Positions 17,283 through 24,487 of a stretch of DNA of 35,158 nucleotides are shown here, piece by piece. The position numbers and the translations under genes are program-made. The notes beneath the pieces were generated by a model. The model saw nothing but the letters and a program-made list of their open reading frames with translations. It was not told the DNA's origin and searched no databases. Position 1 is the stretch's first letter; every line of letters starts with the position of its first letter. The stretch is from CAZJDV01 sp964544865. GTDB lineage: Bacteria > Chloroflexota > Dehalococcoidia > Lucifugimonadales > CAJWER01. The stretch spans positions 1 through 35,158 of the forward strand of contig CAZJDV010000015.1 in assembly GCA_964544865.1 (NCBI GenBank), written 5' to 3'.

Positions 17283-18632
17283 TCAGTCCCGCTCCAGCCG
17301 ATAGATCTTGCCGCCGAAGGAGAGGATGTACAGCTCCCCCGACGGCCCTTCGCCGAATGCAGGTATCTGCTGTCGGGTGGCGGCGATCAGGCGGTGCTCG
17401 ACCACGCTTTCGCCGTCGTGCCTGAGGGCCCATATCTTGCCGCTGCAGAAGTCGCCGTATATGTAGGCGCCGTAAAGCGCGGGCAGCCGCGCGCCCCGAT
17501 AGACGTACCCGCCCGTTATGGAGCAGCCGCCATCTCGGCCGTACTCGACGACCGGCGGCTCCAGCCCCTCCTGCTCGCAGTTCTCTTCTCCCCGGCGCAG
17601 CAGGTCGCTCAGACTCAGCTCCCCGCCGAAGCAGTGAGTGGCCTCCATGATGTTCCAGCCGTAGTTGAGGCCGGGACTTATCAGGTCGACCTCCTCGAAG
17701 CGGTTCTGCCCCACGTCGCCGGCCCACAGGTCGCCGGTCTCCCTGTCGAAGGTAAAACGCCAGGGATTCCGAAGGCCGTACGCCCAGACCTCTCTTCTGG
17801 CGCCTCCACTTTTACCGGCGAACGGGTTGCCGGGCGGTATCGCGTAACCGCCTTCCGCGCCCACGTCCGACACGTCGATGCGGAGTATTGCGCCGAGCAG
17901 CGTCGAGCGGTCCTGGCCGTTGCCGTGAGGGTCGCCCCTGAGACCCCCGTCGCCCAGCCCGACGTACAGATAGCCGTCGGGTCCGAACGACATAGAGCCT
18001 CCGTTGTGGTTGGCGTAAGGCTGCTCAACCTCCATGATCGTCAGCTCGCTGGACGGTTCCGCACGCCTGGGATCGTCGGTACTGACCGAGAACCGGGAGA
18101 TGACCGAGCGCCTCGGCCCGGCGGCCGAGTAGTACACGTAGAAGTAGCCGTTCGCCTCGTACGCCGGGTCGAAGGCCAATCCGAGCAGACCCTCTTCATT
18201 GCCCTGATCGTTCACACGGCCCCGAATGTCCAGGAAGGTGTCGGTCGAAGCCACCTCGCTGTCGTTGCCGAAAACCACGATTTCTCCGGGTTGCAACATC
18301 AGGAAGAGCCTCGTTTCGTCCGCGCCGGAGTACGCCAGGTGGACCATTCGCTGGAACGACAGGTTGGGAAACGCGACCTCGATCTTCATCGTGGGCAGCG
18401 TCCCGGGGCCGATGGTGGGAGTGGGCACGGGAGCCGGAGGGCGCGTCGCAGTCGGTGTCAGGGCCGGCCGTGGCGTCGGCGTGACCGTCTGCGTCGTGAC
18501 GGGAGTACGCGTAGCGGCAGGAGTATCTACTGTCGTGGCGACCGGCTCGAACGAACTGTCGTCGCCACAAGATGCGACGACCAGAGCCGCTAGTAACATC
18601 GTCGTGAGAATAGTGAGAGGGCGGATGAACAA
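17283..18632 (-). CDS. Glucose/sorbosone dehydrogenase-type (PQQ-like six-bladed propeller) lipoprotein
   Basis: The product is about 449 aa from TTG 18632, with AAGGA 8 bp before it. IRPLTILTTMLLAALVVASC is a lipoprotein signal. A Thr/Pro-rich linker of about 60 residues (TVTPTPRPALTPTATRPPAP) tethers the domain outside the cell. The propeller has GLLGLAFDPAYEANGYFYVY, NHNGGSMSFGPDGYLYVGLG with DGG, EVWAYGLRNPWRFTFDRETG, LWAGDVGQNRFEEVDLI and ITGGYVYRGARLPALYGAYI; these are hallmarks of the GSDH family. The soluble members oxidise aldoses with PQQ, but many relatives have no proven cofactor or substrate. The substrate is unknown here. Confidence 0.9.
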   Translation of the reverse strand: MFIRPLTILTTMLLAALVVASCGDDSSFEPVATTVDTPAATRTPVTTQTVTPTPRPALTPTATRPPAPVPTPTIGPGTLPTMKIEVAFPNLSFQRMVHLAYSGADETRLFLMLQPGEIVVFGNDSEVASTDTFLDIRGRVNDQGNEEGLLGLAFDPAYEANGYFYVYYSAAGPRRSVISRFSVSTDDPRRAEPSSELTIMEVEQPYANHNGGSMSFGPDGYLYVGLGDGGLRGDPHGNGQDRSTLLGAILRIDVSDVGAEGGYAIPPGNPFAGKSGGARREVWAYGLRNPWRFTFDRETGDLWAGDVGQNRFEEVDLISPGLNYGWNIMEATHCFGGELSLSDLLRRGEENCEQEGLEPPVVEYGRDGGCSITGGYVYRGARLPALYGAYIYGDFCSGKIWALRHDGESVVEHRLIAATRQQIPAFGEGPSGELYILSFGGKIYRLERD

Positions 18633-18771
18633 AGCCGTAGTCCTTGACTTGCGCGCGCAGAAGGCGGCGGCAATGTGAACTGCAGGCAAGCAGCCTGGAG
18701 ACCGTCGTCGGTCCTGTGCCTGCCTCCCCAAGTATATTACGCGACGGCTGTGCCGGTCTCCCCCATGCCGC

Positions 18772-18930
18772 CTACCCTCGAACCGAGATGCGGACCCGCT
18801 CACGCACAGCGGCCCAACGGGCGTTGACAGCCCTCTCCTGATATTCGCTCAGCACACTGAGCAGACCAACCGCTGCCACGGCGACGAGAGGCGCGACAAC
18901 GCAACACACTACCGCGATGATTGGGAACAC
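18772..18930 (-). CDS. Small single-pass membrane peptide (52 aa)
   Basis: An open frame from GTG 18930 to TAG 18772 encodes FPIIAVVCCVVAPLVAVAAV, a single transmembrane helix with a Cys-Cys pair, then GLLSVLSEYQERAVNARWAA and an Arg-rich tail (VRERVRISVRG). GGAGGG lies 8 bp before the GTG; another in-frame GTG at 18936 is too close to that site. The positive tail predicts a cytoplasmic C-terminus. No family is recognised. It lies 139 bp upstream of the dehydrogenase gene on the same strand and may be co-transcribed with it. Confidence 0.45.
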   Translation of the reverse strand: MFPIIAVVCCVVAPLVAVAAVGLLSVLSEYQERAVNARWAAVRERVRISVRG

Positions 18931-19069
18931 GTTCACTGCCCTCCATCTGTTTCACGGCGCATTGCTGTCCTTGGCGGGCCGCCACTACCCGCGCTCTTGG
19001 CGGCCTGTCGCGCCCGCCCACGAAGTCCCGGCCAACGAGTACCGGTGAGTGGCCACTTCGGTCGAGGTC

Positions 19070-19714
19070 TCAAGATGCGTCGACCAGCTCATGGACGATC
19101 TCCGTTAGCTTCTCCTCGTTGAGTGTCCCGACCCACCTCCTGAAGACCTCGCCCGACGGCATGATGAAATCAGTCGATGGAAGCCCCTGGACCTGCAATT
19201 GCTGGATGGTCTCGACGTCCGGCGCCGGTGCGGCCAGATAGGAGACCCCGAGCCGGCCCAGCTCCTGCACCGACTCGTCAGGGCCTCCGAACCCGCTGAA
19301 TCGGCCTATGTCCAGACCGAAGAAGGTCACCTCGCCCTTGAAGGTCTTGTACACCCTCTGAAACTCCGGCATCTCCGCGCTGCAGGGCGGGCAGTTGGAG
19401 GCCCAGTAATTCAGCACGATGGGCCTGCCGCCCAGCAGATCGCCGAAGGAGATCTGGCGTGCGCCGATTTCGTCCCATCCTTGATAGAGCCATACGTCGA
19501 AGTCGAACGCGGCTGGCACAGAGGCCGGTTCCGCGTTGACCGAGCCGCCGGAGGCACCCGTACCCGAAAGCGTGGAGAACAGGAATACCACCAGGGCTAT
19601 CATGCCGACAGTGGCGCCGCCCGTGAGCCACCACTGTGCGCGTTTCCACGAGTCTGACGAGCCGGTGAGCGCTGTCGAACCCGTGTGTTTTGGCGATCTC
19701 TTTGTCGATGCCAT
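19070..19714 (-). CDS. TlpA-like membrane-anchored thioredoxin
   Basis: The product is 214 aa. GGATVGMIALVVFLFSTLSG near residues 33-52 is a single membrane anchor. The thioredoxin fold follows: ISFGDLLGGRPIVLNYWASN, then the active site CPPC with SAEMPEFQRVYKTFKGEVTF, and the cis-Pro loop VQGLPSTDFIMPSGEVFRRW. This is the AhpC-TSA/TlpA/ResE group of extracytoplasmic thiol reductases, which receive electrons from CcdA. AAGGAGAGG stands before the ATG. It closes the six-gene mercury-type operon, 86 bp after the HMA gene, and is the natural partner of the CcdA encoded two genes upstream. Both active-site positions are cysteine, unlike its selenocysteine-bearing neighbours. Confidence 0.9.
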   Translation of the reverse strand: MASTKRSPKHTGSTALTGSSDSWKRAQWWLTGGATVGMIALVVFLFSTLSGTGASGGSVNAEPASVPAAFDFDVWLYQGWDEIGARQISFGDLLGGRPIVLNYWASNCPPCSAEMPEFQRVYKTFKGEVTFFGLDIGRFSGFGGPDESVQELGRLGVSYLAAPAPDVETIQQLQVQGLPSTDFIMPSGEVFRRWVGTLNEEKLTEIVHELVDAS

Positions 19715-19741
19715 GGACCTCTCCTTGGTGAAAGCGCCGAG

Positions 19742-19763
19742 AGGGCGTTCAGTCTAACGCCCT
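19742..19763. other. Perfect 8-bp hairpin between the HMA and TlpA-like genes
   Basis: AGGGCGTT and AACGCCCT are separated by 6 bases, giving a perfect stem 28 bp upstream of the TlpA-like start codon. No T-run follows on either strand, so a simple intrinsic terminator is unlikely. It may shape messenger processing or limit read-through between the two genes. Confidence 0.5.
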
Positions 19764-19800
19764 AACAGATACCGCGTAGGACCGCATCTGAGGCGGCCTG

Positions 19801-20031
19801 CTAGATCTCCTCGGTATTGTATCCGATGCGGGCCATCGCCTCGTAGAGCTCATCCAAGGTGTCCGCTTCAGGTCCGGGTTCGACGCTTATCGTCCTCTCT
19901 CTTACATTGCTCGTCACCTTTCGGACGACTTTCACACGGCGTACAGCCATGCGGATGGTGATGACTCAGCCCTCGCAGGTCATCCCCGGGACCTTCAGAT
20001 GAACGACACGCGCAGCTTCTGTCGCACTCAA
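19801..20031 (-). CDS. MerP-like heavy-metal-associated (HMA) protein with TGA-encoded selenocysteine (CXXU)
   Basis: From TTG 20031, with AGGAGG 5 bp before it, the frame reads SATEAARVVHLKVPGMTCEG, then TGA (19968-19966), then VITIRMAVRRVKVVRKVTSN and so on to IGYNTEEI and TAG 19801, 76 aa in all. The family motif is GMTCxxC; here the second metal-binding Cys is the TGA, giving Cys19-Glu-Gly-Sec22. The rest is a complete beta-alpha-beta-beta-alpha-beta HMA domain, so the TGA is inside the gene and not its end. A stem-loop with G in the loop 22 bases after the TGA fits a bacterial SECIS. No signal peptide is present, so this is a cytoplasmic metal carrier rather than periplasmic MerP. It follows ccdA by 34 bp. 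Confidence 0.8.
19933..19953 (-). promoter_or_regulatory. Candidate bacterial SECIS hairpin of the HMA gene
   Basis: Read on the coding strand, CGCATGGC and GCCGTGTG pair over 8 bp (two G-U pairs) around the loop TGTAC. The stem begins 12 bases after the in-frame TGA, and the loop G lies at base 22 after it. This is within the spacing known for SelB-binding bacterial SECIS elements, which need a G near the start of the apical loop. Confidence 0.65.
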
Positions 20032-20065
20032 TTACGCCTCCTATCAGGACCCGGGAACCTCGGTA

Positions 20066-20915
20066 TCAGGAGAAGAGCAAGTTCTTTAGCACCCCAGGAT
20101 TGGCGACGGAATAGACCAGCGCGGCGCCCACCAGGGTGATTATCACGCCGCTGACGACCTGAATCCGGCGGCCCCAAAGACGCAGCGGGACGGCCAGGGC
20201 CGGGCCCGATGTCACTCCCAGAAACGACATAAGGAAGATCAGCAATCCCATTGTCACGGAGAAGATCAGAAACGCTAGCAATCCCGTGAGAAACCCTCCA
20301 ACCCCGGTGGCGAAGACCGAGACCGCGGCCAGGAAAGGGCCAGTTCAACCCACACCTACCAGCACAAACCCGCCGCCGAACAGCAAGCTGCCGCGGAGGG
20401 GGCGGCCTGTCCATCGCGACCTCCCAGATACGGCCGCCAAGGCGCATTATCGGCCTTACCAGCGGCGCATTCGCGGTCCGGCCCAGCAGGTGAAGAGTCG
20501 CCAGGCCGATGAGGAAAAGGCCCACTGCGAGCTGCACCCAGCGCACATAGGGACCGATCAGCCCCTTAGTGCCCGCCCCGGCGAGGGCCACGACGACGCC
20601 CAGCACCATAACCAGGCTCATCGCGCCAAGGCTCGTCGACAGGCTAAGACCAAGCCTGCGTCCCACCGGTGTTTCCTCGCCGCTGCCGCCCAGGAAGGTG
20701 AAGAAGCCCGGCAGCGCCGGCAGACCGCAAGGATTGAAGGTCGCCGCCACGCCGGCCGCGAGAGCGACTACCGGCAGGCTCATCGAGCTGAACTCGCCCG
20801 GCTGCAAGATCTGGTTCCAAAAGAACACAAGCGCGCCGACGACCATGACCAGGAGTACGACGCCGGCGCCGACGTTCGATATAAACCCCGTTGTTGCTCT
20901 TGTCCTGGTGCTCAT
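20066..20915 (-). CDS. ccdA: CcdA-type membrane thiol transporter with TGA-encoded selenocysteine; one frameshift
   Basis: Reconstructed length is about 282 aa with about six to seven hydrophobic segments. The N-terminal part has an extra helix (VGAGVVLLVMVVGALVFFWN) and then VVALAAGVAATFNPCGLPAL, with the first redox Cys at residue 63. A G5 run on the plus strand at 20398-20402 must lose one base to continue as PPLRGSLLFGGGFVLVGVG. Then comes TGA (20347-20345) and TGPFLAAVSVFATGVGGFLT, where the family has its second redox Cys (GxGCTxP), so Sec190. The frame goes on through GLLAFLIFSVTMGLLIFLMS to TGA 20066. A SECIS-like hairpin follows the internal TGA. CcdA proteins carry electrons from thioredoxin across the membrane; here the target may be the TlpA-like protein, and the Cys/Sec pair could also handle Hg(II). 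Confidence 0.8.
20315..20330 (-). promoter_or_regulatory. Candidate bacterial SECIS hairpin of ccdA
   Basis: On the coding strand GGCCG pairs with CGGTC (one G-U) around the six-base loop CGGTCT. The stem begins 14 bases after the in-frame TGA, and loop G residues lie at bases 21-22. The loop closely resembles the GGUCU loop of the E. coli formate dehydrogenase SECIS recognised by SelB (general knowledge). Confidence 0.7.
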
Positions 20916-20977
20916 TTCATATGACGCTCCCGGTGATGCTGCGATCTGGATGTACGGATGCCAGTCTAGGATTCTGC

Positions 20978-22333
20978 CTATTCAACACAGTAGCTCATGA
21001 CCGATATGTCGCGCGTAAAGGACTGGGCTACACGCTTGATGCCCTCGCTGAGGGTTGGGAACACGTGCAGCGTGTCGATGATGTCGTCCACGGTCAGCCC
21101 GAACTTCACGGCCAGGGTCACCTCGTGGATCAGGTCCGCGGCGTGGGGCGAAACGATGTGGACCCCGAGGATCTTGGAGTTCTCCGGGTGAATGACCATC
21201 TTGAAGACGCCGCGCGTCTCTTTGATCACGTCAGCCTTGGGCACGGTGTCCATGTAGATGGTGCGGCATGCGCAGGCGTTGAAGCGCTCCATCTCCTCTT
21301 CTTCCGTAAGGCCGACACTGGCCACCTGGGGTTTGGTGAACACGGCGTGAGGCACGTGGTCGTGATCGAACCACCTCTCCGAACCGGTCAGCGCGTTCTC
21401 GGCGGCCAGCGAGCCCTCCTTCGCCGCCACCGTCTCCAGGGCCATCTTGACGACGCAGTCGCCGGCGGCGAAGATGGCGGGATTGACGGTCTGATAGTGC
21501 TCGTTGATCTGGATGAAGCCACTGGGGCCGGTCTCGCCCTCCGCGTTCTCCAGCCCCAGGTCCGATGTGTTGGCCTGGATGCCGGTGGCTAGTAGCAGGA
21601 CGTCCGCCTCGAGTCGCTCCCCCCATCGGACCCGCTTATGGTGATTTCCTTGCGGCCGGCGGTCTCGTGGACGCTTTCAATCGATACATCCAATCGGAAC
21701 CGAATCCCCTAGTCCGAAAGGCTGCGCAAGATCTCGGCCACGATCTCTGGCTCTTCCCGGCGCAAGACCCTGTGGCCATCGGCCACCACGACCGTAACGT
21801 TGGTCCCGAAGTGGGCGAACATCTGCGCGAACTCCAGTCCCTCCGGTCCCGCGCCGATAATCACCATGGACTCCGGCGCCTTTTTCAGGCCCATGACCGT
21901 TCTGTTGGTGTGCCAATCAACCCGGTCGAACCCCTCGACAGAAAGCGGTCTGGTGGAAGGGCCCGCGGCGATCATGAACCTGGCCCGCCCTTCCAGATAG
22001 GTGGCTCCCTCCAGCGCGTCCATCACGCCGACGTAGTTTCCCTGGCGCGCCGACGCCACGATCTCGGTTTTTTCGCTACCGCCGTGGCGAAGTCAAACGA
22101 CGGCTTGTGGCCGTTGAGCAGGGATTTGAAGCGTGAGTGTTGGCCGTAGAAGAGCTCGTCCCCGATCGTGAGCAGCGTCTTGGTGGGCATGCAGCCCACG
22201 TTGACACACGGGCCGCCTATCGGGAGCCCGCTGTTTATCATAAGGGCCGTTTTCCCCAGGTCGTTGGCCTTGGTCGCGGTGGCGAACGCGGCGGCGCCTC
22301 CATTACCACAATGTCGTATCGGCAGACCGTCAC
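20978..22333 (-). CDS. merA: MerA-like mercuric reductase / pyridine nucleotide-disulfide oxidoreductase, frameshifted
   Basis: Joined frames give about 450 aa. RYDIVVM begins the FAD-binding fold, then AAFATATKANDLGKTALMIN and the redox motif GGPCVNVGCMPTK of MerA. MVIIGAGPEGLEFAQMFAHF is the NAD(P)H-binding fold. LEADVLLLATGIQANTSDLG and NPAIFAAGDC complete the FAD site, and the dimerisation domain ends TLSEGIKRVAQSFTRDISVM-SYCVE. MerA reduces Hg(II) to Hg(0); its usual C-terminal Cys-Cys pair appears here as Tyr-Cys. No N-terminal HMA domain is fused. Lesions: a shift near 22295-22302, one at A6 (22068-22073), one at G6 (21619-21624) and an in-frame TAG at 21711. Three could be single missing bases. 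GTG 22333 is a plausible start. Confidence 0.75.
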
Positions 22334-22362
22334 GGCGGTGGATGGTGGGTTCAGCGAGACGT

Positions 22363-22854
22363 CTATATGCTGCCCTTCAACAGACGGCCGACCTCGTCGG
22401 AAAATTTCACGGCGTCCAACCGGTTGCCCAGGTCCGCGCCGCTGTCCGAGTCGAGCTGGTGCATCCAAAACGACGGTCGGGGCAGGCCACTGCCCTCCCA
22501 TACGGCCCCGGGAGGATAGAGAAGATAGACATCCCAGGCCGTCTCGCTAAGGCCGAGGGTACGCGACACCAGCTCGCCCAGCTTGCGCTCCTGGCCCCAG
22601 AGCTGCGTAACTCTGCTGTCCTGAAGCGTGAGCGCCATCTCTCGAGCCGGTCCGGCGGCGCCCTCCTCCAGCATCGGAAGAAACACCACCAGGCCTCGAA
22701 GAGGGGCGACTTCAAATCGCTCGAATACCCCGCGGACAACGCCGTGTCCGTACTGGCACAATGTTAAGGTCGGCGAGTGGAGCGAAACGACCCTTACGGA
22801 CCCGCTCGCAGTGTTGAATTCTTGTCTCAATGAATCCAGTTCAAGTTCCCGCAT
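22363..22854 (-). CDS. Thioredoxin-fold-like protein of the mercury-type operon
   Basis: The product is 163 aa. SGSVRVVSLHSPTLTLCQYG looks like strand beta1 and the active-site loop of a thioredoxin fold, with Leu30-Thr-Leu-Cys33 where CXXC or UXXC would stand. The later parts (RGLVVFLPMLEEGAAGPARE, VTQLWGQERKLGELVSRTLG, WDVYLLYPPGAVWEG, FWMHQLD) suggest a compact alpha/beta protein. I recognise the general type, not a named function. It follows merR by 68 bp and precedes merA by 29 bp. The Leu30 codon is TTA (22767-22765), one base from TGA, and is followed by a SECIS-like hairpin. This copy may be a Leu variant of a selenoprotein or carry a base error. Confidence 0.75.
   Translation of the reverse strand: MRELELDSLRQEFNTASGSVRVVSLHSPTLTLCQYGHGVVRGVFERFEVAPLRGLVVFLPMLEEGAAGPAREMALTLQDSRVTQLWGQERKLGELVSRTLGLSETAWDVYLLYPPGAVWEGSGLPRPSFWMHQLDSDSGADLGNRLDAVKFSDEVGRLLKGSI
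22733..22750 (-). promoter_or_regulatory. SECIS-like hairpin behind the TTA codon of the thioredoxin-fold gene
   Basis: On the coding strand CGGACA and TGTCCG pair perfectly around the loop CGGCGT. The stem begins 14 bases after the TTA codon and the first loop G lies at base 22, the same geometry as behind the two in-frame TGA codons of this operon. A 6-bp stem can arise by chance in GC-rich coding DNA. Confidence 0.4.
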
Positions 22855-22922
22855 TCTGTCCCGACCCCTTTCCGGGCCACTTCGGTGTCGAATATCGGAC
22901 GCCGCGCCACCGTCGTGGCCGC

Positions 22923-23379
22923 CTACCGGGGTGTCGGTCCCGCCAGACTTAGAGAGAGGGTCGTGACACCAGCATCGATCCCGCTTTCCTCGATGATGGA
23001 GCAGATGCCACCCACCGAGGGCCTGTAATCCGTCTGATCCCCCGCCTCATCCTTGAGACGGCTGATCTCAGATCGAAACGCCTGCAATTCCGCGAGGGCT
23101 CTCTCTATCTGCGCGAGCTTTTCATCGAGCAGGGAGCGGACGTGGGCACACGTGGGCTCCCTGCGGTCGTGCAGGCGCAGAATGCCTCCGATCTCCTCCA
23201 GCGACAGGCCAAAACGCTTGGCTATCCTGATGAATCTCAGACGCTCGATGTCCTCGTCACCATAGACCCTGGTATCCTGACGGCGTCCTGGGCGGGTCCG
23301 GCATCAGGCCCTCAGCCTCGTAGAACCGGATGGTCTGCGGCGTCTGTCCCGCGGACCTGGCCGACTCTCCGATCCTCAT
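22923..23379 (-). CDS. merR: MerR-family metal-responsive regulator, one frameshift
   Basis: Reconstructed length is about 151 aa. ATG 23379 follows GGAGGG. The winged helix-turn-helix begins MRIGESARSAGQTPQTIRFY, then EAEGLMPDPPRTPSGY. One extra base near 23271-23276 breaks the frame; without it the text continues RVYGDEDIERLRFIRIAKRF and GLSLEEIGGILRLHDRREPT. The dimerisation helix follows (CAHVRSLLDEKLAQIERALA), and GGICSIIEES near the end holds a second Cys. Two Cys at these places fit the metal-thiolate site of MerR; the third Cys of classical Hg-MerR is not visible. It would distort its own long-spacer promoter to switch on the six genes downstream. Confidence 0.8.
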
Positions 23380-23406
23380 TTGCAACCCTCCAATGTGTTC
23401 ATTGAC

Positions 23407-23438
23407 ATACTAACCCTTCCATTAAGATGGAATGTCAA
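23407..23438 (-). promoter_or_regulatory. MerR-type promoter/operator
   Basis: On the minus strand TTGACA (23438-23433) is followed by the dyad TTCCATCTTAATGGAA (23432-23417) and a -10-like TAGTAT (23412-23407), with a 19-20 bp spacer depending on the -10 register. A long spacer holding a dyad is the hallmark of promoters bent by MerR-family regulators. It lies 28 bp before the merR ATG and would drive the whole operon. Confidence 0.75.
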
Positions 23439-23510
23439 GGGGTGTATTTGGGACGGTCGAAGGAACAGGCATTCCACTGAACGCCCTCTTCTCTTTGTTA
23501 CGCTGCATCA

Positions 23511-23539
23511 TTGCCAAGGATTTTGACCGAGAGTATAAT
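23511..23539 (+). promoter_or_regulatory. Sigma-70-type promoter of pdxST
   Basis: TTGCCA (23511-23516), a 17-bp spacer and a perfect TATAAT (23534-23539) lie 48 bp before the pdxS start. It points away from the divergent merR promoter about 70 bp away. Confidence 0.7.
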
Positions 23540-23586
23540 GTCGTTAGGTTTCCCTAGCTAATCCTTACATGCACGGAGAGCAAGGC

Positions 23587-24486
23587 ATGGCAATCAATAC
23601 AACGGTTGAAACAGGTACGTGGCAGGTCAAGACGGGACTGGCCAAGATGCTGAAGGGCGGTGTCATCATGGACGTGATAAACGCCGAGCAGGCCAAGATC
23701 GCCGAGGATGCCGGCGCCGTTGCTGTCATGGCGCTCGAGCGTGTGCCCTCCGACATCCGCAAGGAGGGCGGCGTGGCACGCATGGCGGACCCAAACATCA
23801 TCGTCGCCGTCATGGAGGCCGTGACCATCCCGGTCATGGCCAAGTGCCGCATCGGCCACTTCGTCGAGGCCCAGATACTGGAGGCCCTCGGTGTCGACTA
23901 CGTGGACGAATCGGAGGTCCTTACGCCCGCGGACGAGGACAACCACGTCGACAAGCACCCGTTCACGATGCCCTTCGTGTGCGGCTGCCGCAATCTTGGC
24001 GAGGCGCTGCGCCGCGTCGGCGAGGGGGCGGCAATGATCCGCACGAAGGGTGAGGCCGGCACCGGCAACATCGTCGAGGCCGTGCGGCATGCCAGGAGCG
24101 TCCTGGGCGAGATGCGCAGGATCCAGTCCATGGGCGTCGACGAGCTGATGGCCACCGCCCGCGACCTCAAGGCGCCGTACGAGTTGGTCAAGGAGATCCA
24201 TGACACCGGCACTCTTCCGGTGGTGAATTTCGCCGCCGGTGGAATCGCGAGCCCGGCCGACGCGGCGCTGATGATGCAGCTTGGCGTCGACGGCGTTTTC
24301 GTCGGCTCCGGCATCTTCAAGTCCGAGACTCCGCAGATCATGGCCGAGGCCATCGTTAAGGCCACCACCCATTACAACGAGCCGGGGATGCTAGCCGAGA
24401 TATCCAAGGGGCTAGGCCGCGCGATGCCGGGTCTGGACGTGAGGACCATGCCGGAGGAAGAGTTGCTGTCCACCAGAGGCTGGTGA
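23587..24486 (+). CDS. pdxS: Pyridoxal 5'-phosphate synthase subunit PdxS
   Basis: The product is about 299 aa. It opens INTTVETGTWQVKTGLAKML with KGGVIMDVINAEQAKIAEDA, the standard PdxS barrel start. MAKCRIGHFVEAQILEALGV contains the active-site Lys, and the catalytic region continues through EVLTPADEDNHVDKHPFTMP. GGIASPADAALMMQLGVDGV with FVGSGIF closes the barrel and binds phosphate. It builds PLP from ribose 5-phosphate, glyceraldehyde 3-phosphate and ammonia in a 12:12 complex with PdxT. ATG 23587 is preferred to 23569 because GGAG and AAGG sequences precede it. pdxT follows at 1 bp. Confidence 0.97.
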   Translation: MAINTTVETGTWQVKTGLAKMLKGGVIMDVINAEQAKIAEDAGAVAVMALERVPSDIRKEGGVARMADPNIIVAVMEAVTIPVMAKCRIGHFVEAQILEALGVDYVDESEVLTPADEDNHVDKHPFTMPFVCGCRNLGEALRRVGEGAAMIRTKGEAGTGNIVEAVRHARSVLGEMRRIQSMGVDELMATARDLKAPYELVKEIHDTGTLPVVNFAAGGIASPADAALMMQLGVDGVFVGSGIFKSETPQIMAEAIVKATTHYNEPGMLAEISKGLGRAMPGLDVRTMPEEELLSTRGW

Positions 24487-24487
24487 T

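Noticed and set aside
19742..19763. Hairpin before the TlpA-like gene as an intrinsic terminator
   Set aside because: No T-run follows on either strand; kept only as a structural element.
19966..20347. TGA read as Trp or Cys genome-wide
   Set aside because: Many clear genes in the window stop at TGA (pdxS, xseB, aroQ, tmk, and ccdA itself), so a general reassignment is excluded.
19966..20347. The two TGA codons as random nonsense mutations in a dying island
   Set aside because: Two independent hits exactly on conserved functional Cys codons, each with a SECIS-like hairpin at matching distance, are hard to explain by chance. Decay of the island remains possible on other grounds.
21709..21711. 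In-frame TAG of merA as pyrrolysine
   Set aside because: No pyl genes or pyrrolysine-type enzyme are seen, the position is not catalytic, and the gene has other lesions. A base error or nonsense mutation is simpler.
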